A DNA stretch of 6,182 nt, taken from positions 1 to 6,182 of the forward strand of contig JAQVGK010000225.1 in assembly GCA_028696755.1 (NCBI GenBank). Direction: 5' to 3'. Below are positions 1 through 6,182 of the stretch, in pieces. The notes beneath the pieces are model-generated. The model was not told the DNA's origin. It searched no databases and saw only the letters and a program-made list of their open reading frames with translations. Numbering within the stretch: the stretch's first letter is position 1; the number at the start of each line of letters is the position of its first letter. Origin of the DNA: Bacteroidales bacterium. GTDB taxonomy: Bacteria; Bacteroidota; Bacteroidia; Bacteroidales; ML635J-15. A program made the position numbers and the translations under genes.

Positions 1-2054
1 GTTCCTGTTCCAGCAACATTTACGCCACCACCTAAGCCATAGGCATAATTATCTGAGATATTGCAATTATTAAACTTCGCAGATGAATTATGTAAAGCAA
101 TTCCACCACCCTGATTATCAGAGTTTTCACTGTCGATACTACAATCATCAAATTCTGCATCGCTATTTTCGACATAAACGTTAGCACCATAATTTCCACA
201 TGTACCACTGTAAATTGATAAATTTCTAAATTTTGGACTAGATCCACTAACGTAGAGATTTGCTCCATTACGAAAAGCAGCTGTTGATCCAGAAGCTTGA
301 CCGTTGCGAATGGTAACACCATCAAGAATTGTTTCTTCGTTACAATTGCTGCCGGCTGTAACAACATGATATACCCTGTTTGATCCCAAGTTTCCATCGA
401 GATAAACTTTATTTACTAACCAATTGCGCTCTTCAAGTTCTTGTTCCATTCCATTAAAGCCACCATAAACAGCAACTCCAGATTTAAGCTTAAAAGTATA
501 GAAATCTTCGCCCACACCTGTACCATTTTCAGCTGATGGTTTATAAATTCCTTCAGCAATCCAAATCTGATTACCCGAAGAAGCAACGCTCAATGCCGAC
601 TCTAGAGATGTAAAAGCATGATCCCAGTTTGTTCCATAATTATAGCCAGTTGCATCAGCATTAACATAAATAATTCCTGTCGACTCAGCTATACCAATGT
701 CGATAAAATCGCCAACGATTCTTTCGTTTAAGAAATAGTCATAATTAAATCCTGCAGGTAAAGAATCGTTAATACCAGCATTAATTAACGGTGAGATATA
801 TTGCAGGTTAGCTTCTAGTATTAGTTCCGACTCAAGCATTGGCTCTTCATCAATAATTGCAGTACCAGTCCACCCACCTTCGACGCAAGAATGAGATACT
901 GTTGCCATACCACCTGAAACATTTGTAATTTGCATACCATTATAATATACGATTGATTTTGTGATATAGCAGGTTGCATTATTATTTGCAATCCCTCCAG
1001 CCAAAGGCGCAACATTGTACATAATATTACAATTTATAAATCGAGGAGCGCCTCCTTCGTTATTTACAACACCACCGCCGGCACTTGTAGCTTCATTATG
1101 AGCAATATATGTATTTACAAACAGTGGAGAAGCACCGGAATTAAGCACCCCGGCACCATTTGCAGCATTATTACCATAAATTCTACAAATATCAAAGCTA
1201 GGAGCAGCTGCAGTTGCATTTAGTATTGCACCTCCGTAAGTTGTGGCATTATTATAGGCAAAGCCACATTCCTTAATTATTGCTGTGCTGCCATCAACAT
1301 TAGCCATTCCTGCTCCTTCGGGAGCCGAATTATAAGAGATGTTAGATCTGTAAAAATACGTGGTATCATCAACAGAAGTTAAAACGCCTCCACCAGTTTC
1401 GCTTGCAGAGTTAAACCAAATATTGCTTTGAAGAAATGCAGCTGAAGATTCCCGAGAATACACTCCTGCGCCACGAATTGCTTCGTTCTCACGAATAATA
1501 CACTCATAAAACATTGGAGAATACTGATCAATGTAAACTCCACCTCCACGACGTTTATCAGAATCGTCAACATTTGCGTTACCATAACTTATTACCACAT
1601 TCTCGAGTCGAGCTGTATGATCAAGCATTTGACTATCGTCACAATAAACCACATGATATGCATTGTCAGAATTATCCATAGCCATACCTAAATCTCCCGA
1701 CAGGATTGTTGGATGAGAAATTATATCAATATCGCCAAAATCTCCACCGTCAATAGGAAAGCTACCCATAATTATAACATTATTCTTCAACTTAAATGAG
1801 TATGCACGAGGATCCTCTGTGTCGTAATGCCAAGTTGGGAAATAAGCACCCGAGCCAACATACACATAACTAACCCCCTCTGCATCAATGGCCCCTTGTA
1901 AATCGTTGGTTGAGTTTTCCCACGAAGAACCATTGCCTGTACCTAACGCAGTAACATAAACTATACCGTCGGTTGGTGTAATTTGAGAATAAACACTTTG
2001 TGTAAAATTTGATAACACAAAGAAAAGTAAAAATAGTTTTACCAATTTTTTCAT
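1..2054 (-). CDS. Secreted tandem right-handed beta-helix repeat protein (partial, C-terminus beyond window)
   Basis: An open frame of 684 codons runs without a stop from an ATG at 2054-2052 off the left edge. The N-terminus is a signal peptide: KK at residues 2-3, a hydrophobic core at about 5-15, and probable cleavage after VYS (23). Two homologous modules follow. Module 1 starts with GIVYV at 30 and has W45, YSFKLKNNV (85-93) and YHVV (133-136). Module 2 starts with GIIYV at 460 and has W475, YTFKLKSGV (519-527) and YHVV (562-565). Both then enter glycine-rich rungs about 26 residues apart, with GGG/GAG/GGA at 170, 195, 221, 247, 274, 300, 326 and 352-354, and later at 597, 623, 649 and 675. 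An asparagine ladder lies between them (N190, 215, 242, 268, 295, 320, 347). This is the pattern of extracellular parallel beta-helix proteins related to polymorphic outer-membrane (Chlam_PMP-like) repeats. Module 1 closes with SPLINAG (421-427) and DFIDIG (449-454), the ending typical of choice-of-anchor-Q-type proteins. A type IX sorting tail is expected beyond the edge but is not seen. The substrate is unknown; adhesin or surface polysaccharide binder or enzyme are all possible. Confidence 0.9.
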   Translation of the reverse strand, partial: MKKLVKLFLLFFVLSNFTQSVYSQITPTDGIVYVTALGTGNGSSWENSTNDLQGAIDAEGVSYVYVGSGAYFPTWHYDTEDPRAYSFKLKNNVIIMGSFPIDGGDFGDIDIISHPTILSGDLGMAMDNSDNAYHVVYCDDSQMLDHTARLENVVISYGNANVDDSDKRRGGGVYIDQYSPMFYECIIRENEAIRGAGVYSRESSAAFLQSNIWFNSASETGGGVLTSVDDTTYFYRSNISYNSAPEGAGMANVDGSTAIIKECGFAYNNATTYGGAILNATAAAPSFDICRIYGNNAANGAGVLNSGASPLFVNTYIAHNEATSAGGGVVNNEGGAPRFINCNIMYNVAPLAGGIANNNATCYITKSIVYYNGMQITNVSGGMATVSHSCVEGGWTGTAIIDEEPMLESELILEANLQYISPLINAGINDSLPAGFNYDYFLNERIVGDFIDIGIAESTGIIYVNADATGYNYGTNWDHAFTSLESALSVASSGNQIWIAEGIYKPSAENGTGVGEDFYTFKLKSGVAVYGGFNGMEQELEERNWLVNKVYLDGNLGSNRVYHVVTAGSNCNEETILDGVTIRNGQASGSTAAFRNGANLYVSGSSPKFRNLSIYSGTCGNYGANVYVENSDAEFDDCSIDSENSDNQGGGIALHNSSAKFNNCNISDNYAYGLGGGVNVAGTG
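993..1547 (-). repeat. Eight beta-helix rungs of about 26 residues in module 1
   Basis: Residues 170-354 of the secreted protein repeat a degenerate unit of 25-27 residues (about 78 bases). Each unit has a glycine triplet or pair (GGGV, GAGV, GGAI, GAGM), a short variable turn, a hydrophobic strand of the form F-x-x-C/N/S-x-I, then an aromatic or polar residue plus Asn. C185, C263, C290 and C342 fall at the equivalent strand position, alternating with Ser, Thr or Asn. Stacked Asn or Cys ladders of this sort are typical of right-handed parallel beta-helices. The DNA copies are well diverged, so this is an old protein repeat and not a recent tandem array. Confidence 0.8.
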
Positions 2055-2121
2055 AATAATTATTTTTAGTTAGTAAAAAATATAATTTCTCTTTTTATTG
2101 AATTGCTGAATATTAACATTA

Positions 2122-2149
2122 CAAAAATAGTGCTTGCCACTTTGCCAAA
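2122..2149 (-). promoter_or_regulatory. Bacteroidota-type promoter for the secreted beta-helix gene
   Basis: Read on the minus strand, TTTG at 2149-2146 is followed after 16 bases by TATTTTTG at 2129-2122. The second element matches the Bacteroidota -7 consensus TAnnTTTG exactly, and the spacing is just below the usual 17-23. Transcription would start near 2115 and leave a leader of about 60 bases before the ATG at 2054. The spacer contains a direct repeat of TTGCCA on the plus strand (2134-2139 and 2142-2147), which could be a regulator contact site; that part is speculative. Confidence 0.55.
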
Positions 2150-2170
2150 AGATGTGAGATTTACCCATTT

Positions 2171-2211
2171 CGCATCCGTAAAATTCCGGATTAGTGCGTT
2201 AAAAAAATCCG
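2171..2211. repeat. Inverted repeat with two alternative hairpins
   Basis: CGCATCCG (2171-2178) can pair with CGGA (2187-2190) plus TGCG (2195-2198), giving an 8-base-pair stem with an 8-base loop and a bulge of TTAG. A second copy of ATCCG at 2207-2211 can pair with the same CGGAT (2187-2191). The two hairpins are therefore mutually exclusive. The two ATCCG copies also extend as a direct repeat (ATCCGTAAA and ATCCGTTAAA). It could be a protein-binding site or an RNA switch-like element. It lies upstream of both predicted promoters, so transcription of it is not established. Confidence 0.35.
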
Positions 2212-2339
2212 TTAAACTACTGTGCTTTTCTTCATTTTTAAGTATCTTCATTATTAAAAAGACATCCTTTTCTTTGATAACACTGACTTTCTATGACTTG
2301 ATAAAATTTAAAGCATAAAATCAGGATAAAGAGCAATTT

Positions 2340-2359
2340 TTCGTATTTTTGAGTACGAA
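2340..2359 (+). promoter_or_regulatory. -7 box within an inverted repeat ahead of the kinase gene
   Basis: TATTTTTG at 2344-2351 matches the Bacteroidota -7 consensus TAnnTTTG and would start transcription near 2356, about 18 bases before the kinase ATG. I see no good TTG -33 element at the matching distance, so the promoter is probably weak or activator-dependent. The box overlaps a perfect inverted repeat, TTCGTA (2340-2345), 8 bases, TACGAA (2354-2359). The outer flanks CAATT and TTG extend the symmetry if three T residues are looped out. A dimeric regulator bound here would cover the promoter, so it is a candidate operator for autoregulation (inference). Confidence 0.45.
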
Positions 2360-2373
2360 TTGAATTTTAGAAA

Positions 2374-4239
2374 ATGACAAAAGGAAATTTTAAGATTAAT
2401 ATTACATTACTATCATTAACAATATTTTTGTTTACGGCACAGTTAGCTTATTCAGAAGCAATCATTCCACCAGTAATTCAGACATGGGATTCGATTACCA
2501 AAACATATACTACAGACTTGGCAATTGACTTTTATAAAGGGAAACTCAGTATTTACGAGCAGAGTAATAACAACTCCGACATTCAATTTCATATCTTGAT
2601 AAAACTCGGGGCATTGTACAGAATAAAAGCAGATTTTTCTAAGTCATTGGAATACGATCTTTTTGCAATGGGAATTGCCGAAGAAACTGGTTCTAATTAT
2701 GCTCTGGCTTTGGCTGGAAATGGTTTAGGAATCGACTATTATCGTACCGAGGACTTTGTAAATGCAGAAAAATATTTCAGGCAAAGTATAGATTTCTGTA
2801 AAAAAGAAGGAGATTTTACTCTCCTACCAAATTCATATTATAAACTTGCCATGGTTCTCGACGACACAGGGAGACAGGACGATGCAATTAGTTATTTTTA
2901 TTTAGCTCTTGACATTTTCGGCAATAATCAGGACTGCATGGGAGCTGCCGACGTTTATAATGGAATTGCAGCTCTTTATTACAAAAAGAGCATGCCCGAC
3001 AGCACCGAATTTTATGCTCTGCGTGCAATGGAAAACTATGAAGATTGTGGAAGTCTCGAAACAGTTTCTTTTATGTACATGAATCTAGCCTCGCTTAAAA
3101 ACATGCAGAAGCAACACAAAAAAGCACTTGATTATCTTAATAAAGGCTTACAGATTGCCGACAGCCTCAATTTCTTATCACAACTTAGACAAGGATACAA
3201 AAATTTGAGCGAAACTTATTCTTATTTGGGCGATTACGAAAATGCCTACAAAAATCAACTCAAATATATAGTTTACAAAGACTCTATTTTTAATGAAGAA
3301 AATTCCGCTAAGTTTTTAGAGCTAAACACAAAATATGAAACCGAGAAAAAGGAAAGAGATTTGGCCGAAAAACAAGCAAAAATCGATCTTCAGAATTCAA
3401 AAATTGAAAGATCCGAAACTCAGCGAAATTTGCTCATTATCATTGTTATTTTGGCTGTCGGAATTGCAATAATTTTAATTTTTAGATTTAATGAAAAGAA
3501 AAAATATGCAGTATTACTAGATAGCAAGAATGTTGAACTTGAGAAAACAAATGCATCAAAGGACAAGCTATTCTCAATTATTTCTCACGATTTATCTTCG
3601 CCAGTGGCATCATATTCGAGACTAACAGAAGTATTAATGAATTCGGTTGACAAACTCTCACAGGAAGAGCTCAAAGGATATCTACGCGAACTTAATTCCT
3701 CATCAAAAAACATTCAATCCTTATTAGCAAATCTCCTGCAATGGTCGCTTCAGCAGTCCGGTCACTTTACTCCTAATCCGCAATTGTTAAAATTGAACGA
3801 AGTCTGCAATTCAGTTATTAAAACATTATCGACAGTTGCTGATGAAAAAGGTATAAGCATCGCCTTCAATTGCGAAAATGAAGCAAATGTGATTGCCGAT
3901 AAAAAAATGATAGAAACAGCGTTTAGAAATATTATTTCTAATGCTATAAAATTCTCAACCGAAAACTCGGAAGTAGTAATCTCCGCATCGATACAATCAA
4001 ATTGGGCAACAGTTAAAATTTCGGATTCGGGTCCTGGTTTAAGCAACGAAGAATTAAAGAAACTTTTTATCCAAGGTGAAGATTTAACACTTATAGGTGG
4101 CAAAAACAAAAATAAAGGAACAGGACTGGGGCTAATTTTGGCCGGAGAATTTGTAAGGATGAACAATGGAGAAATTTATGCAGAACAAAATATCGGCAAA
4201 TCTGGTCTAACAATTACGATTAAACTTAAAACAACATGA
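2374..4239 (+). CDS. Periplasmic-TPR sensor histidine kinase
   Basis: This 621-residue protein is the sensor of a two-component system. A signal sequence occupies residues 1-27 (hydrophobic 10-25, likely cleavage after AYS). Residues about 70-305 form roughly six TPR units, for example LGALYRIKADFSKSLEYD near 78-95, LAMVLDDTGRQDDAISYF near 158-175 and LSETYSYLGDYENAY near 277-292. A charged coiled coil (310-350, with KYETEKKERD) leads to one membrane helix at 353-370. The cytoplasmic core has an H-box with phospho-acceptor H405 (SHDLSSP), an N-box with N519 and N523, a G1 box DSGPG (551-555) and a G2 box GTGLGL (582-587), so it should be an active ATP-dependent kinase. The TPR part should be periplasmic and bind a protein or peptide partner. 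An in-frame TAG at 2368-2370 rules out a longer N-terminus. Its stop overlaps the next gene's start, which marks its cognate regulator. The H-box is HisKA-like rather than HisKA_3, and S408 stands where Arg is common. The ligand is unknown. Confidence 0.93.
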   Translation: MTKGNFKINITLLSLTIFLFTAQLAYSEAIIPPVIQTWDSITKTYTTDLAIDFYKGKLSIYEQSNNNSDIQFHILIKLGALYRIKADFSKSLEYDLFAMGIAEETGSNYALALAGNGLGIDYYRTEDFVNAEKYFRQSIDFCKKEGDFTLLPNSYYKLAMVLDDTGRQDDAISYFYLALDIFGNNQDCMGAADVYNGIAALYYKKSMPDSTEFYALRAMENYEDCGSLETVSFMYMNLASLKNMQKQHKKALDYLNKGLQIADSLNFLSQLRQGYKNLSETYSYLGDYENAYKNQLKYIVYKDSIFNEENSAKFLELNTKYETEKKERDLAEKQAKIDLQNSKIERSETQRNLLIIIVILAVGIAIILIFRFNEKKKYAVLLDSKNVELEKTNASKDKLFSIISHDLSSPVASYSRLTEVLMNSVDKLSQEELKGYLRELNSSSKNIQSLLANLLQWSLQQSGHFTPNPQLLKLNEVCNSVIKTLSTVADEKGISIAFNCENEANVIADKKMIETAFRNIISNAIKFSTENSEVVISASIQSNWATVKISDSGPGLSNEELKKLFIQGEDLTLIGGKNKNKGTGLGLILAGEFVRMNNGEIYAEQNIGKSGLTITIKLKTT

Positions 4240-4883
4240 TAAAACTAGCCTTAGTTGATGATCATAAGATATTACGTGACGGAATAAAAATTTCATTACT
4301 AGGCAACGATGAAATTTTGCTCGTATTGGAATGTGCATCATCCGAAGAACTACTTAAACAATACAAGAAATACAATCCTGATGTTTTTGTTCTCGACATG
4401 AATCTTCCCGGAATCGAAGGAGACGAACTTACAAAATTATTGATACAAGACAACCAGCAATCTAAAATAATCATTCTTTCGGCCCTTACCGACGAAGACT
4501 CTGTTATGAAAGCCATTAAAGCTGGAGCAAAAGGATATTTATCGAAAGATGCCGGTACAGATGAATTATTAATTGCAATAAAATCTGTTTATAACGGCGA
4601 AGAATACTTTGGCGGACAGATTTCTAAAATAGTATTTAGGAGCTATACAAAGTTGTTTAATCAAGACAAACACAGTACAGAAAGCCCTTTATTATCAGAG
4701 CGCGAAATCGAAATTCTGAAATGTTTTGCTGATGGCCTAACCTACAAAGAAACTGCCGACAAACTTTTCATCAGCCCACGCACAGTAGAAACCCACAAAA
4801 ACAGCATTATGTCCAAGCTCGGCTTAAAAACTTTGGCCGATTTGATAAAGTGGGCGATAAAAAACAATATTATTCAGTTATAA
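4236..4883 (+). CDS. NarL/FixJ-family response regulator (receiver + LuxR-type HTH)
   Basis: A complete 215-residue regulator of normal length for the family. The N-terminal receiver domain (about 1-120) has the acidic pair D8/D9, phospho-acceptor D54 (in VLDMNLPG), switch residue S82 and the conserved lysine K104. A linker at about 125-150 leads to a C-terminal LuxR/GerE helix-turn-helix (152-213). This begins LSEREIEILK and contains the recognition-helix signature ISPRTVETHKNSIMSKL (179-195). Phosphorylation of D54 by the upstream kinase should drive dimerisation and DNA binding. The ATG at 4236 overlaps the kinase stop (ATGA), which indicates one transcript and translational coupling. Its targets are not shown by the sequence. 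The palindrome at 4912-4940, in front of the receptor gene, is the most attractive nearby candidate, and 2340-2359 is another. Confidence 0.95.
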   Translation: MIKLALVDDHKILRDGIKISLLGNDEILLVLECASSEELLKQYKKYNPDVFVLDMNLPGIEGDELTKLLIQDNQQSKIIILSALTDEDSVMKAIKAGAKGYLSKDAGTDELLIAIKSVYNGEEYFGGQISKIVFRSYTKLFNQDKHSTESPLLSEREIEILKCFADGLTYKETADKLFISPRTVETHKNSIMSKLGLKTLADLIKWAIKNNIIQL

Positions 4884-4886
4884 GCC

Positions 4887-4916
4887 TTGTTGAATTAATT
4901 TTTATATTTATTTTTA
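4887..4916 (+). promoter_or_regulatory. Possible promoter of the TonB-dependent-receptor gene
   Basis: TTG at 4887-4889 (or 4890-4892) is followed after 19 (or 16) bases by TATTTTTA at 4909-4916, one base off the Bacteroidota -7 consensus TAnnTTTG. Transcription would start around 4922, giving a leader of about 25 bases. A second imperfect -7-like octamer, GATATTTG (4928-4935), has no matching upstream element. The region is so AT-rich that chance matches are likely, and the receptor may simply be read through from the two-component operon. Confidence 0.35.
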
Positions 4917-4940
4917 CAAAATATTCAGATATTTGTAAAA
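4912..4940. repeat. 29-base near-perfect inverted repeat between regulator and receptor genes
   Basis: TTTTACAAAATAT (4912-4924) and ATATTTGTAAAA (4929-4940) are complementary over 12 base pairs with one bulged A and a TCAG centre. The repeat begins 29 bases after the regulator's stop and ends 5 bases before the receptor ATG, and it overlaps the putative -7 box. Only one pair is G-C and no T-tract follows on the plus strand, so it is a poor intrinsic terminator for the upstream operon. A two-fold symmetrical operator for a dimeric regulator such as the adjacent NarL-type protein fits better. A leader hairpin that hides the receptor's start region is another option. Confidence 0.6.
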
Positions 4941-4945
4941 GCTTT

Positions 4946-6182
4946 ATGAAGATTTTAAACATATTTTTAACTTTGAGCGGCCTATTATTGAGTAATCTTT
5001 TAATTTTTGCAAACCCAAATGTTGAGTTAAAAAACGAAGACAGTGTAAAAAACGAAAGCAAAACAATCAACGATTATAATCTTCGCACAATGCAAATGAG
5101 CAGTTTTAAAGCTCCAAATGCTTACTATAACTCAATAAATTTCTTTTCGGATGACTTGTTCGCTTCTTTAACAAGTGATTTATATGTTAGTTCAAGTTTT
5201 AATTTTAGAAATTTAAACTCAGATAGGATTCAAATAAATTACAAAGGAATATCTTTAAACGATGATCAGACTACTGTAAATGGAATTCCACTTTTTGCTT
5301 CGTATTCAATGCTATTTCAGGTGATGGATCAAAACAATCAGTTGTTTGATTTCAACAACAACAGCTCGGTTGAAAGTTATGTTTATTCTCCAAATATGCC
5401 CGAGTCGATTGAGAGTTTTACATTTGTTGATTATTTAGCTTCATCGCTTTTTAGTGCAAATTCTGCAACAATAGGTAACAGAACAAAAATTGGCGAAGCA
5501 GGACCAGTGATAAATCTATTTATTTCCTCATCAATGACACCAAATGCATATATAGATGCTACAGGAATTAATGATTTAAGATATTTTGCAGAAATTTTAC
5601 ACAAAATAAATGAGTCGAATAAACTTTCACTTACTGTTGCAGGAAATAATTACCATATAAACTTAAACAGACCAAGTACAGCCGAAGCTTATGAGTTAAC
5701 TCAAAATAAATCTTACAATCCGTTATGGGGTTATCGCAATGGGAATATTCTAAATGCTTATTTCGCAACCGGGCAAAACTTTTCTACAACTTTAAATCAC
5801 GAATTAGAAGTAAACTTAAAGACTAAATTATCAACATCTTTCGCTTACATTAGTGGAACAGATAAAATATCGCAGTTAGAATATTACGAGTATCCTAACC
5901 CATATCCGGATTATTATAGAAATTTCCCATCACTATACAGCATTTACGAATTTATTGATCACTATACAGAATTGTGGCAAAATGACATCAACTTTAGTCA
6001 GATTAACTGGGATGGGTTATATTTTGCAAACACAAGAAATCTTTACAATGTTAACGATGCAGATGGAATTATAGATAACGACATCCTTGGCAACAAAGCG
6101 AGATATATCATAGCCGGACAAAATAATATTAAGCATGAATTTGTATTAAACTCCGATATTTCGCACAATTTTTCTACAAAAA
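4946..6182 (+). CDS. TonB-dependent-receptor-like outer-membrane protein (partial, C-terminus beyond window)
   Basis: A frame of 412 codons runs open to the right edge from the first in-frame ATG after the regulator gene. The N-terminus is a signal peptide (hydrophobic 6-21, likely cleavage after IFA, 22). A plug-like segment follows: DDLFASLTSDLY (about 69-80), FNF (85-87), and RIQINYKG (94-101) leading to TTVNGIPL (109-116). This is a degenerate form of the Bacteroidota receptor pattern in which an RGY motif precedes a VxxNG motif. The barrel part carries landmarks of the same family: YNPLWGYRNGNILNA (257-271), normally NPNWGYQNGKxRNA, QINWDGLY (352-359), normally QIDWDxLY, and ARYII (385-389), normally SKYIL. 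Such proteins import substrates across the outer membrane using TonB. Unusually, only about 45 mature residues precede the plug. There is no carboxypeptidase-regulatory-like domain and no evident TonB box, so it may be a reduced or non-canonical member. The gene lies 62 bases behind the response regulator. The substrate is unknown, and no SusD partner is visible. Confidence 0.8.
   Translation, partial: MKILNIFLTLSGLLLSNLLIFANPNVELKNEDSVKNESKTINDYNLRTMQMSSFKAPNAYYNSINFFSDDLFASLTSDLYVSSSFNFRNLNSDRIQINYKGISLNDDQTTVNGIPLFASYSMLFQVMDQNNQLFDFNNNSSVESYVYSPNMPESIESFTFVDYLASSLFSANSATIGNRTKIGEAGPVINLFISSSMTPNAYIDATGINDLRYFAEILHKINESNKLSLTVAGNNYHINLNRPSTAEAYELTQNKSYNPLWGYRNGNILNAYFATGQNFSTTLNHELEVNLKTKLSTSFAYISGTDKISQLEYYEYPNPYPDYYRNFPSLYSIYEFIDHYTELWQNDINFSQINWDGLYFANTRNLYNVNDADGIIDNDILGNKARYIIAGQNNIKHEFVLNSDISHNFSTK

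Larger units (their letters stand above)
2055..2373. other. Divergent intergenic regulatory region
   Basis: These 319 bases separate the minus-strand secreted protein gene from the plus-strand kinase gene. I see no convincing gene here. Short open frames exist on both strands, but they overlap each other and the promoter elements and resemble no family I know. The region holds a Bacteroidota-type promoter facing left (2122-2149), a -7-like box facing right inside an inverted repeat (2340-2359), and a structured segment with alternative pairings around 2171-2211. The stretch 2212-2339 is AT-rich with no element I can support. Confidence 0.7.

Noticed and set aside
32..397. 121-codon open frame on the minus strand, with smaller ones at 821-1015 and 1379-1585
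   Set aside because: They lie in other frames of the same strand inside the continuous 684-codon beta-helix gene, whose signal peptide and repeat motifs show it is the real frame.
993..1547. CRISPR-like or DNA tandem array suggested by the regular period of about 78 bases
   Set aside because: The units differ widely in nucleotide sequence and only the protein pattern repeats, so it is a coding beta-helix repeat.
2066..2318. Two overlapping short open frames in the intergenic region (2066-2251 minus, 2103-2318 plus)
   Set aside because: They oppose each other, cover the predicted promoter of the secreted protein gene, show no family resemblance, and are of a length expected by chance in this DNA.
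3762..4516. Minus-strand open frames opposite the kinase (3762-4166) and the regulator (4262-4516)
   Set aside because: They are antisense to well-supported conserved domains (N, G1 and G2 boxes; receiver) and have low-complexity Ser/Phe/Ile-rich products typical of shadow frames.
4912..4940. Intrinsic terminator for the kinase-regulator operon
   Set aside because: The stem is almost wholly A-T and is followed by GCTTTATG rather than a T-tract, so strong termination on the plus strand is unlikely. An operator or leader hairpin is preferred.
4870..5070. 66-codon minus-strand open frame across the regulator/receptor junction
   Set aside because: It overlaps the regulator's end, the palindrome and the receptor's signal peptide, and has no recognisable motif.

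Overview
The window looks like chromosomal DNA of a free-living member of the phylum Bacteroidota, possibly an environmental or marine one. The evidence is that it is AT-rich, its genes lack obvious Shine-Dalgarno sequences, and it carries Bacteroidota-type -7 boxes (TAnnTTTG). The protein families also fit: a secreted glycine-rich beta-helix protein of the kind often exported by the type IX secretion system, a TPR-sensor histidine kinase with a NarL/LuxR regulator, and a TonB-dependent receptor of the Bacteroidota type. Genus and species cannot be read from this sequence.

Layout. (1) Positions 1-2054, minus strand: the first 684 codons of a large secreted protein with a signal peptide and two successive right-handed beta-helix modules. 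Its C-terminus lies beyond the left edge. (2) Positions 2055-2373: a divergent intergenic region with one promoter-like element facing each way and two inverted-repeat structures. (3) Positions 2374-4239, plus strand: a membrane histidine kinase with a periplasmic TPR sensor. (4) Positions 4236-4883, plus strand: a NarL/FixJ-family response regulator that overlaps the kinase by 4 bases (ATGA), so the two are almost certainly co-translated cognate partners. (5) Positions 4884-4945: a short gap with a promoter-like element and a striking 29-base near-perfect inverted repeat. (6) Positions 4946-6182, plus strand: the first 412 codons of a TonB-dependent-receptor-like outer-membrane protein that lacks the usual N-terminal carboxypeptidase-regulatory-like domain. 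It runs off the right edge.

How it may work together (inference): the kinase senses a periplasmic or envelope signal through its TPR domain and phosphorylates the regulator at D54. The regulator then acts on nearby promoters, the best candidate site being the inverted repeat just ahead of the receptor gene. The divergent beta-helix gene may or may not be part of the regulon.

Every family here is known. What stands out is the arrangement (sensor, regulator and receptor, with a palindromic site at the receptor promoter), a HisKA-like kinase core paired with a LuxR-type regulator, and a receptor reduced at its N-terminus. I found no RNA gene, CRISPR array, insertion sequence or phage gene.
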